64,000 nucleotides of DNA from Advenella kashmirensis W13003. Its GTDB lineage: Bacteria > Pseudomonadota > Gammaproteobacteria > Burkholderiales > Burkholderiaceae_B. The first letter of the stretch is position 1; every line of letters begins with the position of its first letter. The notes below the pieces were generated by a model. It was not told where the DNA came from. It worked only from the letters and a program-made list of their open reading frames with translations, and made no database searches. Below, piece after piece: positions 15,062 to 24,357 of this stretch. Location: NCBI RefSeq assembly GCF_000506985.1, contig NZ_KI650982.1, forward strand, positions 310,001-374,000, read 5' to 3'. The translations under genes and the position numbers were made by a program.

Positions 15062-17756
15062 CTTCGTGAAACTCCACACGGCGATTTTGTGCACGCCCTT
15101 CCTGAGTGGCATTGTCCGCCACCGGTGCCTGAACGCCCTGACCCTCTGTCTGAATGCGATCCGCCGGTACACCGCGTAAAATCAAATACGCTTTGACCGA
15201 TTCAGCACGGCGCTTTGACAGGACTTCATTAAGCGGCGTGGTGCCCGATTCGTCGGCAAAACCAACCAGCCTCACACGCTTGCCATTTTCATTCAGTTGT
15301 TGCGCCAACCGGTCAAGCGCATCGTGGAACCGATCGTCAACTTCGTCGCTGCCGGATGCAAACAAAACCGGTGCAGGCGCAACGGCGGTCCCCTTCGCCT
15401 GGGCGGGCGCGACTACTTCAGCCTGGTTGTGAACCTGGATTGATGATCCCACCAGGCTCTGCGCCCGACTGGTCAGTGTGTCTTTCTCTTCCTGCGAGGT
15501 CACCTGACCGGTCAACGTCAAGGCATCGTTCTCCAGGTTCATATTTACATCGTGATAGCCACGCAGCAGACTGAGCAATCCCGAGTAGTCCTCAAACGGG
15601 ATGGCGATTGTCCGAGAATCAATTTTGATATCATCTTCGATTCGACTGTGCCCATCAACCAGTTTGAGCGCGTTCACGATGCGGGTATGAACCGACTCGT
15701 TGGGCACGGTTCCCGAAACTTTCAGCGCATCGCCCTCGCGTTGCAGACGAAGTTGCGCGGCAGCTTGATCATTGGCCGCCGGTGTTTCTGCTGAAGACAT
15801 TGTCTCAGCACCCGGTTGGCTGGCGTCGGTCGATTCCGGCGGCTGAACCGCCTCACCAAACGTTGTGGTCTTACCCGGCACACCGACTTCAGTTGTTGAA
15901 GTGCTTGTCGATGCATCGCTGTGCGTTGCTTGCGGTTCGTTCTGATCGGCAGGCGTCGGCGAGTTCTGCGGTGCGACATGCTCTTTCCCACCGCCGGCCT
16001 CGGGCTCTGCCGGGACAGCAAAGGTGGTTGTTTTGCCGCTCGACTCTACCGGTGCATCGGCGCTGGAATCGGCGCTGGAATCGGCGCTGGAATCGGCGCT
16101 GGAATCGGCGCTGGAATCGGCTGCATTGGAATCGGCTGCATTGGAATCGGCTGCATTGGAATCGGCTGCATTGGAATCAGTTGCACTGGAATCAGCTGCA
16201 CTGGAATCAGTTGCATTGGTAGCAGCGGCTGTCGCTGCGGTTGCAGTAGCGTCGGCAAAAGTCGTCGTTTTACCCGCTGATTCGGTGCCCGCAGCTGGAG
16301 CGGCAGATTGGTTACTTTGTGCCGCAGGCGTGGTGGCGTCGGCACCTGCGTCAGACCCACTTGCGGGTGCGGACTCCGTTTCCATACTGTCACTGGCCGG
16401 GCCGGAAGTGGGCTCAGTCGTCGTTGAGTCCTCAGTATGGCCTGACTGTGAAGCCTCCGGCGCGGATTCGGCAGCATTTTTGCCGTTGTCTGTCTGAACG
16501 TTGTCTGTCTGAACGTTGTCTGTCTGATCTCCAGCTGTCTGATCGCTGCTGATTTCTGAAGCCGAAGCCGGGTTATCCGCCGCAGTTGCGGCGGCAGTCG
16601 CTGCTTTATCTGTATTAGCTGCGCTCTTGTCCGCTGAAGTATCGGCGCCAGATTCTTCAGGTGCAGCAGAAGCCTGCGTCGCTGATGTAGAAGTGGCGCT
16701 ATCCGTGTTTTCTGTCGGCGTACTATTTTTTACGGAAGCAGCCGATGAGTCACCATTCGGGGCAGGTACAGGTTCGGGGAAATGCGCAGCCGGAGCATCG
16801 GCGCCACCCTGGCTTTCAGCGGCACCGGCATCGCTGGTCGATGTGTCGCCCTCAGTGGCCGGCGACTGCGACCCTGTTGGTGCGCCTTCTGTTGGAGCGC
16901 CTTCTGTTGGAGCGGCCTCAGCTGGAGCAGTCTCGGCCGGCGTGACTTCTGGTGTCGGAACCGGTGTGGCCGACTGGTCCTGCGTTGCCGGTTCAGCGTT
17001 TTCCGTCACGGCGGTATCCGACTGCGTACAGCTTTTGACCCAGGCGACCCCTGCAAGAATCACAGCCAGGGTCAATACCCACTTGAACCAGCCGCCTTTT
17101 GTCCGTTCATTCGCATTCGCGGACGAAGACGATGCACCTCGATCCTGCTCTGCCGCAGGCGCAGAATGAGCATCTGCAGAAACATTCACTTCAGGACCGA
17201 AAACATCCTCCAGCCGCTCGCCGCCCAGGGCAGCCAGGGCCGGCGCGTCAAGCTGGGGAGCGACATGTGGTGCCTGCGCTGCCAGCAAAGCGGGCAGTTT
17301 ATCTGCTGCCGAGTTTTCAGTTGTGATATTGTTTTTGAGATAGGACAGCACGAACGGCACAATAACCGACAGCAATGAACCCACCGCTGTTCGATCCAGG
17401 CCTGTCGCCACTTCCAGATGACTGGCCACCGGCTCCAGTTGCGCGCCCAATATGGTGCCCTGTTCACGCTCTCCGACCGTCACAATCTGTGCAAACTGAT
17501 CATTGGTGAGTACGGTGGGCGACAGCGCACTGGAAGTCAGGCTGGCCTGCGTCTGGCTGTCGCGGATATGGGCCGCGAGCTCCTGCGCCCCCTCGGGCTT
17601 GCCAGCCTGCAGGGCCATTGCGCCGATCACAAGTGCAACCGCCTTGTCATACGCTATTGTCGCCTGTGGGCGCGGGATATCCAGATATCCCGACACCTGC
17701 GCAATCAGGCTGTCACGAATCGGGCCGTAGAAGAATTGACTGAAATCGACACTCAT
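15057..17756 (-). CDS. Large OmpA-family protein with DUF937-like head, acidic repeat linker and BON-like domains
   Basis: 899 residues. The order is: a helical DUF937-like head (about 1-190; ATGLDRTAVGSLLSVIVPFV); one transmembrane segment (about 224-241, WFKWVLTLAVILAGVAWV); a very long Ala/Ser/Thr/Asp/Pro linker (about 245-640) with tandem repeats such as DSSADSSADSS and AADSNAADSN; two BON-like repeats (about 650-770); and an OmpA peptidoglycan-binding domain (about 790-899; LVGFADESGTTPLNEVLSKR). It is probably anchored in the inner membrane and reaches across the periplasm to the cell wall. Three GKTTTF motifs lie in the linker; they are not in an ATPase context. The start is ATG 17756 with GAGGA upstream. 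The partner and role are unknown. Confidence 0.85.
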   Translation of the reverse strand: MSVDFSQFFYGPIRDSLIAQVSGYLDIPRPQATIAYDKAVALVIGAMALQAGKPEGAQELAAHIRDSQTQASLTSSALSPTVLTNDQFAQIVTVGEREQGTILGAQLEPVASHLEVATGLDRTAVGSLLSVIVPFVLSYLKNNITTENSAADKLPALLAAQAPHVAPQLDAPALAALGGERLEDVFGPEVNVSADAHSAPAAEQDRGASSSSANANERTKGGWFKWVLTLAVILAGVAWVKSCTQSDTAVTENAEPATQDQSATPVPTPEVTPAETAPAEAAPTEGAPTEGAPTGSQSPATEGDTSTSDAGAAESQGGADAPAAHFPEPVPAPNGDSSAASVKNSTPTENTDSATSTSATQASAAPEESGADTSADKSAANTDKAATAAATAADNPASASEISSDQTAGDQTDNVQTDNVQTDNGKNAAESAPEASQSGHTEDSTTTEPTSGPASDSMETESAPASGSDAGADATTPAAQSNQSAAPAAGTESAGKTTTFADATATAATAAATNATDSSAADSSATDSNAADSNAADSNAADSNAADSSADSSADSSADSSADSSADAPVESSGKTTTFAVPAEPEAGGGKEHVAPQNSPTPADQNEPQATHSDASTSTSTTEVGVPGKTTTFGEAVQPPESTDASQPGAETMSSAETPAANDQAAAQLRLQREGDALKVSGTVPNESVHTRIVNALKLVDGHSRIEDDIKIDSRTIAIPFEDYSGLLSLLRGYHDVNMNLENDALTLTGQVTSQEEKDTLTSRAQSLVGSSIQVHNQAEVVAPAQAKGTAVAPAPVLFASGSDEVDDRFHDALDRLAQQLNENGKRVRLVGFADESGTTPLNEVLSKRRAESVKAYLILRGVPADRIQTEGQGVQAPVADNATQEGRAQNRRVEFHEE
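15858..16275 (-). repeat. Three copies of the peptide motif GKTTTF in the linker
   Basis: GKTTTF is encoded at 15858-15875, 16020-16037 and 16258-16275. The codons differ among copies (AAG ACC ACA ACG, AAA ACA ACC ACC, AAA ACG ACG ACT for K-T-T-T), so the peptide is kept while the DNA has diverged. It marks a repeat unit within the otherwise low-complexity linker of the OmpA-family protein. Confidence 0.7.
16057..16219 (-). repeat. In-frame 12-base and 15-base tandem repeats
   Basis: Five copies of a 12-base unit (TCGGCGCTGGAA on the plus strand) run into about seven copies of a related 15-base unit (TCGGCTGCATTGGAA and variants). On the coding strand they give DSSA and AADSN repeats. Unit lengths are multiples of three, so copy-number change would alter linker length without shifting frame. 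Confidence 0.9.
16483..16530 (-). repeat. 15-base tandem repeat, three copies
   Basis: TTGTCTGTCTGAACG is repeated almost exactly (the third copy ends in ATC), encoding the DNVQT repeats of the linker of the OmpA-family protein. It is also in frame. Confidence 0.75.
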
Positions 17757-17877
17757 GGAATCCTCGTACCTTGACTTGGAAATGAACGGAACTGCCACGC
17801 GGGGTTCGCGGTTCCATAGTATCACTATTCAGCGCCGATTAAGCATAAGGTGGCAGAAACCACCCCACCATGCGCGA

Positions 17878-18777
17878 TCAAGCCTGTGTTTGCGCCGCCT
17901 TTTCACGGTGGTACCGCAATGTGCCGGTATGCAGCACCCGGTCACCCGTCACAATCTGGTCCGGGGCAAAAGCCGGCTTGTTGCAGATACGTTCGTAAAT
18001 CGGGTCAAAATCAATCTGCGCCAGCGCAAACAAATCATCCAGGTCATCAAGGACAAAATAGCTTTTCTGCAGATCGTCAATCCGATAGTCGGTCAGCATC
18101 ACACGTTCCAGATCAAAGCCCAGTCGATGGGGCGATTCGTCTTCAAGACAATACTGGCTCTCGGTAAACGAAGAACTGATGCCTGCGCCATAAATGCGGA
18201 TACCATCTTTCTGTTGCACCAGCCCGAATTCGATGGTGTACCAGTACAAACGCGATATGAACGGCAGAATGCCGCGCTCCAGCGCTTTGAGGCCGCCCTG
18301 ACCGTAAGCCTGCATGAAATCGGCAATAGCCGGATTCATCAACATGGGCGCATGACCGAATACATCATGAAAAATATCGGGCTCCTGCAGGTAATCCAGC
18401 TTGTGCTTTGAACGGATGAACTGGCCGGCTGGAAAGCGCCGGTTCGCAATGTGGGTAAAAAACACCTCGTCGGGTACCAGTCCCGGCACGGCAACAATTT
18501 GCCAGCCGGTATGCTTCATCAGCAAATCGTTTACACGGCGAAAATCAGGAATTTCATCAGCAGTGATAGGCATCTGTTTGATGCAGTCCAGATACTGGTC
18601 GCATACCCGACCCGGCAGCAACCTGGTCTGTCGTTCATACAGCGTTTTCCACACACCATGTTCTTCCGCCGTATACGCTTCCCAGTTCTGATTGATGGTC
18701 CAGTCGGGCGATGGGGCAGCTGCGTCTTGCGCGGCACTGCCATGTTTTTCAACGGGGTCTGATTTGAGCGTTTCCAT
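17878..18777 (-). CDS. phhA: Phenylalanine 4-monooxygenase (phenylalanine hydroxylase)
   Basis: A 299-residue non-haem iron enzyme that hydroxylates phenylalanine to tyrosine using tetrahydropterin and oxygen. Iron ligands are visible as the two histidines of IFHDVFGHAPML and the glutamate of YWYTIEFGLVQ. The rest of the catalytic core is intact (PGLVPDEVFFTHIANRRFP). It lacks an ACT regulatory domain, as usual in bacteria. The ATG at 18777 is preceded by GGAGA with 7-base spacing. The cofactor-recycling enzyme phhB lies 207 bases upstream on the same strand. Confidence 0.96.
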   Translation of the reverse strand: METLKSDPVEKHGSAAQDAAAPSPDWTINQNWEAYTAEEHGVWKTLYERQTRLLPGRVCDQYLDCIKQMPITADEIPDFRRVNDLLMKHTGWQIVAVPGLVPDEVFFTHIANRRFPAGQFIRSKHKLDYLQEPDIFHDVFGHAPMLMNPAIADFMQAYGQGGLKALERGILPFISRLYWYTIEFGLVQQKDGIRIYGAGISSSFTESQYCLEDESPHRLGFDLERVMLTDYRIDDLQKSYFVLDDLDDLFALAQIDFDPIYERICNKPAFAPDQIVTGDRVLHTGTLRYHREKAAQTQA

Positions 18778-18984
18778 ATGATGTCTCCATATACGTCTTC
18801 TATGTGGAAACAATATCACGATCCAAAATAACCAGTTATTTCATGCTCAATTTCTTAAAACAACGCAATATTTATTTGTTTATCTTATTTTTTATAGAAT
18901 ATTTATTATTTTCACACTTCAATCGACCTTGGTCGGGCAAAAATATGCCACAAACCGGCTGCAGACTGTCCGTGCCGGTACAAT

Positions 18985-19266
18985 TCAAAGCGCATCGATC
19001 GCCTGGGCCAGTTTGATATCCCTGTCCGTCAGTCCGTTGGCGTCATGGGTGGTCAGACGAATATCCACTTTGTTGTAGACATTGCTCCATTCGGGGTGGT
19101 GATCGGCTTTCTCGGCCAGCAACGCAACCCGTGTCATAAAGCCGAAGGCCTCGACAAACGAATCAAAGGTAAACTGGCGCCGCAAGGCTTTGCCGTCTTC
19201 GTCCAGCGCCCAGCCATCAAGCGAGGCCAGTGCAATACCGACATCTGCTTCATTCAATAGGGTCAT
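18985..19266 (-). CDS. phhB: Pterin-4a-carbinolamine dehydratase
   Basis: A 93-residue enzyme that dehydrates the 4a-hydroxy-tetrahydropterin made by phenylalanine hydroxylase, regenerating the cofactor. The signature is complete: [20 protein letters not shown] with active-site H56-H57, then [15 protein letters not shown] 19266 has GGAG six bases upstream; an in-frame TTG six bases earlier is less likely. It precedes phhA on the same strand. A 207-base AT-rich gap separates them, so phhA may have its own promoter. Confidence 0.94.
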   Translation of the reverse strand: MTLLNEADVGIALASLDGWALDEDGKALRRQFTFDSFVEAFGFMTRVALLAEKADHHPEWSNVYNKVDIRLTTHDANGLTDRDIKLAQAIDAL

Positions 19267-19487
19267 CGTCAACTCCGTTTACCACCTGCTCAAATGAGAT
19301 GTGCCCGGCGTTTTCACGCCGTTGCGTTATATCCATAGTAATGCAAAGCAAGACGTCCAACAAGACCTGGGGCAACCTGCATCTGCCCGGAAAACCGCTT
19401 TCTTGCGATGCCGTGCTGTTGCATCATCCATCGCAGCGGAACTCACGTTATCATCATCACAAGCATCATGACGCAAAGGAATCAATC

Positions 19488-20159
19488 ATGGATGAACAGG
19501 TTATGGGCGCCATGCAGAAATGGCCCAACGTGCCGGCGGTGTATGGCTGGCTGTCTCTGGGCGCGCAAGGCGACTGGCTGCTGCATAATCATGGCGGCGC
19601 ACGCGAGGGCGAGACGGGTCAGAAAATTGCCAATGAACAGATCCGGCATTTTATGAATCGCAATTACGCCGCCACGCCGGCAGGCGAATGGTATTTCCAG
19701 AATGGGCCGCAGCGCGTGTTTGTCGATCTGGTCTGCGCCCCGTTTATTGCCCGTCTGGCAGACGACCTGCAAACGCTGGTCACGCACAATGAACTGCCCA
19801 TTACTCGCATAAACCAATGGCTGCTTGACGAGCAGGGCCACTTGTATTTGCGTACCGAGCACGGTGCGGCCATGCTGGCGGGACGCGACATGGAATTGCT
19901 CACGGCTCGCCTGAAGGTCCTGGACGAGAAGACTGCCACGTTCACATCCGCGCAGCCGGACAAGCCAACGGCGCAGGCTGTGAACGACAATGGCAACGCC
20001 ACGGCGCTGGGCGCATCTCATCTTCAGGCGCTGGAAGACGGCGAAACGCTGCAGGTATCCCTGAACAACGCCAGCGCTTTGACCGCGCCCATGCAATGGG
20101 TACAGAGCAGCCAGGTTCCAGCGCAACTGGGCTTCGTGCCGGTGCCGACTGCCCGCTAG
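19488..20159 (+). CDS. Conserved DUF-type protein of unknown function
   Basis: A 223-residue soluble protein. The N-terminal two thirds are conserved in style (VPAVYGWLSLGAQGDWLLH, FMNRNYAATPAGEWYFQNGP, QRVFVDLVCAPFI), a pattern I know from a family of uncharacterised betaproteobacterial proteins of this size. The C-terminal part is less ordered. ATG 19488 has AAAGGA seven bases upstream; the open frame extends upstream to 19230 but without a good start. It is divergent from phhB and just upstream of the Nudix gene. No catalytic motif is seen. Confidence 0.75.
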   Translation: MDEQVMGAMQKWPNVPAVYGWLSLGAQGDWLLHNHGGAREGETGQKIANEQIRHFMNRNYAATPAGEWYFQNGPQRVFVDLVCAPFIARLADDLQTLVTHNELPITRINQWLLDEQGHLYLRTEHGAAMLAGRDMELLTARLKVLDEKTATFTSAQPDKPTAQAVNDNGNATALGASHLQALEDGETLQVSLNNASALTAPMQWVQSSQVPAQLGFVPVPTAR

Positions 20160-20194
20160 CTTTTTGCCAATCATGAGGCATTATTGATTACACT

Positions 20195-20800
20195 ATGACT
20201 GACTCCATCGCTTCAGACAAAACCACTATGACGTTACCCGGCACTTTGCACTATTTTCCTGCCCCTACGACCCAGGCTTTTTGCAGCCAGTGCGGCAATC
20301 CGCTGAGCCGTCTGGTGCCGCCGGAAGATAACCGGGAGCGTGATGTCTGCAATCATTGCGGCGCCGTGCATTACCGTAACCCGCTGATCGTGGTCGGCAC
20401 CGTTCCCATCTGGAACGACCAGGTACTGCTGTGCCGACGCGCCATTGAACCGCGCTATGGAAAATGGACGCTGCCTGCCGGTTTTATGGAACTGGCCGAG
20501 ACGACTGCACAGGGCGCCCTGCGCGAAACCGACGAAGAGGCCGGCGCAGATGTCACGCTGGGCAGCCTGTTTACCGTGCTGGATGTGCCGCGCGTCAATC
20601 AGGTGCATATGTATTTTCTGGCGACGGTCAACAGCGAGCGACTGGATCCGGGTCCCGAATCGCTGGAAGCGCGGTTTTTCAATCTTGACGAGATCCCCTG
20701 GGAAGAACTGTCGTTTCGCACTGTCTTTCATACCCTTCAGGCATATTTGCAGTCCCGGGCCAGCGGCCAGTTTGCGACGCATTATCACAGCATCGAATAA
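20195..20800 (+). CDS. Zinc-ribbon Nudix hydrolase
   Basis: A 201-residue protein with an N-terminal zinc ribbon (C30-x2-C33 and C52-x2-C55; FCSQCGNPL, VCNHCGAVHY) and a Nudix domain. The box runs from G96 to A118 and holds all key residues: G96, E102, R110, E111, E114, E115 and G117 (GFMELAETTAQGALRETDEE begins it). Nudix enzymes cleave nucleoside diphosphates linked to another group. The ribbon-plus-Nudix layout recalls NudC-like and ADP-ribose or NADH pyrophosphatases. The substrate is not settled by sequence. An alternative ATG at 20228 would still include the ribbon. Confidence 0.9.
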   Translation: MTDSIASDKTTMTLPGTLHYFPAPTTQAFCSQCGNPLSRLVPPEDNRERDVCNHCGAVHYRNPLIVVGTVPIWNDQVLLCRRAIEPRYGKWTLPAGFMELAETTAQGALRETDEEAGADVTLGSLFTVLDVPRVNQVHMYFLATVNSERLDPGPESLEARFFNLDEIPWEELSFRTVFHTLQAYLQSRASGQFATHYHSIE

Positions 20801-20827
20801 CCGGCGCCTGCCTATGGTCCTGCCATC

Positions 20828-21574
20828 ATGATTACCTTGCCCTGTCTTGATAACGGCGTGCCATTTCCAGCGGCCTGCCAGGCGCTGAAAGAACCCGATG
20901 GCCTGCTGGCCTTTGGCGGCGATCTGTCCACCACCCGCCTGTTGCAGGCGTACAGACTGGGAATATTTCCCTGGTATTCTTCAGAACAGCCGGTGTTGTG
21001 GTGGTCTCCTTCGCAACGCATGGTACTGCAATGCGCCCAGTTCAGAATTTCCCGTAATCTGGTCAAATTGCTCAAACGCATTGCCCGCGACGAGCGACAA
21101 CCCGATGCCCAGGTGGTTGTGACGACCGATGTGGCATTTGAAGAAGTCATGCGGGCCTGTGCTGCGCCTCGCGGCACGCAGAGCGGCACCTGGATCACAG
21201 ATGAAATGATCGCTGCCTATACGGCATTACACCACCTGGGCTACGCCCATTCCATCGAAGTGCGCGTTAATGGACAGCTGATGGGCGGACTGTATGGTAT
21301 ATGTATTGGACGCATGTTCTACGGCGAATCCATGTTCTCCCATAGCAGCAATACCTCAAAAATTGCGCTTGCCTGGCTGGTGCGATTTCTGCAAAAGCAA
21401 GACGTGGCGTGGATCGATTGCCAGCAGGACACGCCGCATTTGGCCAGTATGGGTGCCCGGCCGGTACCGCGCGCCGCATTCCTCAGGCAGGTTGCCCAGG
21501 CTGTCGCCCAGCCCGGATTCGACTGGCCGGCAGGACAACTGCTGGCGGACGGTATTATCGTTCACCCGATGTGA
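20828..21574 (+). CDS. aat: Leucyl/phenylalanyl-tRNA-protein transferase
   Basis: A 248-residue enzyme that adds Leu or Phe from tRNA to the N-terminal Arg or Lys of proteins, marking them for ClpS-ClpAP. Signature blocks are LLAFGGDLSTTRLLQAYRLG, GIFPWYSSEQPVLWWSPSQR, GTWITDEMIAAYTALH and FYGESMFSHSSNTSKIAL. Length is standard. It lies immediately upstream of bpt, the other N-degron transferase, giving a compact protein-turnover pair. Confidence 0.97.
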   Translation: MITLPCLDNGVPFPAACQALKEPDGLLAFGGDLSTTRLLQAYRLGIFPWYSSEQPVLWWSPSQRMVLQCAQFRISRNLVKLLKRIARDERQPDAQVVVTTDVAFEEVMRACAAPRGTQSGTWITDEMIAAYTALHHLGYAHSIEVRVNGQLMGGLYGICIGRMFYGESMFSHSSNTSKIALAWLVRFLQKQDVAWIDCQQDTPHLASMGARPVPRAAFLRQVAQAVAQPGFDWPAGQLLADGIIVHPM

Positions 21575-21630
21575 GTCTGCGTATTTTTAAGGTATAGTGG
21601 TCAAAACAGCCTTAAAGCGGGCCAGCAGCC

Positions 21631-22383
21631 ATGAGCGATATCCACGATCCGTCATTCAATATTCTGCAGTTTTATCTGACCGCACCGTACCCCTGCAGTT
21701 ATCTGGACGGGAAAATGGCGCGCTCTCAGGTTGTTGTGCCCGGACACCTGATCCGTCCAGATGTCTACGCACAACTGCTGCGCAATGGCTTTCGGCGCAG
21801 CGGCCTGTTTACATATCGACCGCGCTGTGATCAATGCCGGGCCTGTATTTCCGTTCGCATCAATTGCGCGCACTTTGCTCCCAGCCGAACTCAGCGCCGC
21901 ATAATGAAGCGACATGACAATTTGCGCGCGCGCATCCGCACGCTGGAATGGGATGAAAGCCACTTTACGCTTTACAAGAAATACCAGGCGTCGCGCCATG
22001 CCGGCGGTGGCATGGACGACGACAGTTCCGAACAATACGAAGAATTTCTGCTGACCAGTCGCATCAACTCGCAACTGGTTGAGTTTCATGATGAAGACGG
22101 AGAACTCAGAATCGTGTCCATTATGGATTTGTCTGATGACGGGTTTTCCTCGGTATACACCTTCTTCGATCCCGATTATGCTGGCAGCCTGGGCACCTAC
22201 AGCATCTTATGGCAAATCCGGCATTGCAACGAACGCGGTCTGCCATGGCTGTACCTGGGCTACTGGATCGCTCAAAGCCGTAAAATGGCGTACAAAATCA
22301 ATTTTACGCCTATCGAGCTTTATATTAATCACCGCTGGACCGACAGTACCGAGCTTGATCTGTCCGATCCACCTACTCTCTGA
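21631..22383 (+). CDS. bpt: Aspartate/glutamate leucyltransferase (bacterial protein transferase)
   Basis: A 250-residue N-end-rule transferase that adds leucine to N-terminal Asp or Glu. It resembles eukaryotic arginyltransferases: the cysteine-rich N-terminal motif [16 protein letters not shown], then [10 protein letters not shown], and the C-terminal [20 protein letters not shown]. Length is usual for the family. It follows aat by 56 bases and is followed by pyrD after 6 bases, so the three probably share a transcript. Confidence 0.95.
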   Translation: MSDIHDPSFNILQFYLTAPYPCSYLDGKMARSQVVVPGHLIRPDVYAQLLRNGFRRSGLFTYRPRCDQCRACISVRINCAHFAPSRTQRRIMKRHDNLRARIRTLEWDESHFTLYKKYQASRHAGGGMDDDSSEQYEEFLLTSRINSQLVEFHDEDGELRIVSIMDLSDDGFSSVYTFFDPDYAGSLGTYSILWQIRHCNERGLPWLYLGYWIAQSRKMAYKINFTPIELYINHRWTDSTELDLSDPPTL

Positions 22384-22389
22384 TATATC

Positions 22390-23451
22390 ATGTCACTCGC
22401 CTATCGCCTATACCCACTGATCCGCCCGGTGCTGTTTTCCATGGACCCCGAGCGCGCGCACGAACGTACGCTGGAAGGACTCAACAAACTGCATCAATGG
22501 GGTTTGCTGAAAAAAGTGCTGGACGCAAAACCGGCCGCGCCGTTGCGTCTGCTGAACCTGAATTTACCCAATCCGGTGGGCCTGGCCGCCGGCCTGGACA
22601 AAAACGGCGCCTATATCGATGCACTGGGCCATATGGGGTTTGGATTCATTGAAGTGGGCACTGTCACACCCAAGGCGCAGCCTGGCAATCCCAAGCCCCG
22701 CATGTTCCGGCTGCCTGAAGCCAGCGCCCTCATCAATCGCCTGGGGTTCAACAATCTTGGCCTGGATGCCTTTCTGGCCAATGTCGCGACCAGCGAATGG
22801 AAAAAACAGGGCGGCATCCTCGGCCTGAATATCGGCAAGAATGCCAGCACACCTATAGAGCAGGCGGCCAATGATTATCTGCTGGGACTTGAAGCGGTAT
22901 ACCCTCAGGCCGATTATGTCACCGTTAATATTTCATCGCCCAACACGCAGAACCTGCGCGCCCTGCAGCAAGCCGATGAGCTGACCGGGCTGCTGACCGC
23001 CCTGCGCGAAAAACGCAAGGAGCTGGCTGACCGGCATGGCCGGGCTGTGCCGGTCGTGGTGAAAATCGCCCCCGACCTGGATGCCAGCCAGATTGCAACG
23101 ATTGCAGACCTGCTGCCGCAATATGAGATTGATGGCGTGATCGCCACCAATACGACTTTGTCGCGCAAGGGCGTGAACGGATTGCATTACGCCAAGGAAA
23201 AAGGCGGGATGTCCGGACGACCCTTGCACGAAGCGTCACTGAAAGTCATTCAGGGGCTGCGCCAGTCCCTGGGCAAGGACTATCCAATTATTGGCGTGGG
23301 TGGCATTATGCAAGGCGCACAGGCGGCGGAAAAAATACAGGCAGGCGCCAACGCCATTCAGCTTTATACCGGTCTTATCTATCGCGGCCCCGAGCTCGTG
23401 GATGAGTGCGTTCAGGCCATCGCCCGGGCCCCGAACACACAGCAGGCCTGA
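22390..23451 (+). CDS. pyrD: Quinone-dependent dihydroorotate dehydrogenase
   Basis: A 353-residue class 2 dihydroorotate dehydrogenase. It oxidises dihydroorotate to orotate in pyrimidine synthesis, with FMN and membrane quinone. Features are the N-terminal membrane-association helices ([20 protein letters not shown]), [20 protein letters not shown], the catalytic-serine loop [14 protein letters not shown], and the FMN phosphate region [17 protein letters not shown]. The start lies 6 bases after the bpt stop. A strong hairpin follows. Confidence 0.97.
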   Translation: MSLAYRLYPLIRPVLFSMDPERAHERTLEGLNKLHQWGLLKKVLDAKPAAPLRLLNLNLPNPVGLAAGLDKNGAYIDALGHMGFGFIEVGTVTPKAQPGNPKPRMFRLPEASALINRLGFNNLGLDAFLANVATSEWKKQGGILGLNIGKNASTPIEQAANDYLLGLEAVYPQADYVTVNISSPNTQNLRALQQADELTGLLTALREKRKELADRHGRAVPVVVKIAPDLDASQIATIADLLPQYEIDGVIATNTTLSRKGVNGLHYAKEKGGMSGRPLHEASLKVIQGLRQSLGKDYPIIGVGGIMQGAQAAEKIQAGANAIQLYTGLIYRGPELVDECVQAIARAPNTQQA

Positions 23452-23470
23452 TTCAATTGAACTGCAAAAA

Positions 23471-23515
23471 ATTCACCGCCAGACGCTGGAATAAAACCAG
23501 CCTGTGGCGGTGAAT
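23471..23515. terminator. Bidirectional hairpin terminator
   Basis: ATTCACCGCCA (23471-23481) pairs perfectly with TGGCGGTGAAT (23505-23515), with an inner GCTGG/CCAGC pairing and an AATAAAA loop. It lies between the convergent pyrD and phasin genes and should stop both. Confidence 0.75.
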
Positions 23516-23586
23516 GTTTATATAACGGCCTAAGACCTCGATGAACATGGTCGGCGCCCTGGGGCGCCATCCATCAATCGCAGAAA

Positions 23587-24168
23587 TTAAGCCTGACGAC
23601 GGGCAGCAGAACGGGTTGCAGTCGCAGCCGCTTTGGTTGCAGACTCCGTGGCTTTGATCGTTGCATTGGTTGCAGCAGAGAGGTTGGACTCGGCCACTTC
23701 GGCAGCCTGTTTAGCCGCTTTGTTCATTGAATCATAAGCGGTAGAAACAGTAGCCAGCGAAGATTTCATCAAGGCAACAGCGCTTTCAGAACCGGTAGGC
23801 GCGTTTTTTGCCAGTTGGTCGATGGCTTCAGAAACCTGCTGCTGACCTTCGGCAACCTGGGCTTCTGTCAGTTTGATCAGCTCGTTGCTGACGCCGGACA
23901 CGATGTCATACACGTGGCGTGTATACGCAATCGCTTTTTCAGAGTTGGGCTGAGCCAAAGAAGAAACAAAAGCGGCAGCTTCCTGGGGATCCTTGATTTC
24001 TGCAACCTGCTGAGACTGCTCGGCAACTTCGCCCAGTGTGGCTTTGATTACTTTCAGGTTCAGGTCAACGAGTTTTTCGAAACCGCCAAACAGCGAACCC
24101 TGAACGGCAACGGCTGCGTTCAATGCTGATTTTTGACGATCAATAATTTGTTGTGGAATGGCGCTCAT
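23587..24168 (-). CDS. Phasin family protein (PHA granule-associated)
   Basis: A 193-residue Ala-rich helical protein. The phasin core is visible: FGGFEKLVDLNLKVIKATLG, LAQPNSEKAIAYTRHVYDIV, and a C-terminal Ala/Thr/Lys-rich tail (TESATKAAATATRSAARR). Phasins coat polyhydroxyalkanoate granules, so the organism probably stores PHA, although no phaCAB genes are in the window. The upstream region contains TGCA-N-TGCA palindromes that could bind a regulator. It is monocistronic, ending near a shared hairpin. Confidence 0.92.
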   Translation of the reverse strand: MSAIPQQIIDRQKSALNAAVAVQGSLFGGFEKLVDLNLKVIKATLGEVAEQSQQVAEIKDPQEAAAFVSSLAQPNSEKAIAYTRHVYDIVSGVSNELIKLTEAQVAEGQQQVSEAIDQLAKNAPTGSESAVALMKSSLATVSTAYDSMNKAAKQAAEVAESNLSAATNATIKATESATKAAATATRSAARRQA

Positions 24169-24310
24169 GATAATAAGTCCTCGGTAGAGAGTACGGTGTC
24201 AAATGAGACAGATGCTTTGTGGCGATCCACGTACACATCTGCTGGAAACAGTTTGTTGCGCTGGCGGCAATGTCTTATTCACTGCTGGGCAAAGCTACCC
24301 ACCCATTTAT

Positions 24311-24319
24311 TGCATTGCA
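24311..24319. promoter_or_regulatory. TGCA-T-TGCA element upstream of phasin
   Basis: TGCATTGCA, within TTGCATTGCACAA, is a perfect palindrome around a central T. It lies 54 bases (centre to centre) from a longer copy at 24358-24380. It is a candidate site for a PhaR-like or IclR-like repressor. Confidence 0.5.
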
Positions 24320-24357
24320 CAATCAAATTATACACACCATTTTTTCCAAATCAAGTC

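Noticed and set aside
16057-16219. CRISPR-like array of short direct repeats
   Set aside because: Units are 12-15 bases with no unique spacers and are in frame inside a long coding region.
15858-16275. GKTTTF as a Walker A (GKT/GKTTT) nucleotide-binding motif
   Set aside because: It lies in a low-complexity linker three times, with no GxxxxGK lead-in, no Walker B and no fold around it.
16024-16497. Repetitive plus-strand frame rich in Leu-Glu-Ser-Ala
   Set aside because: It arises from the tandem DNA repeats of the OmpA-family gene read on the other strand.
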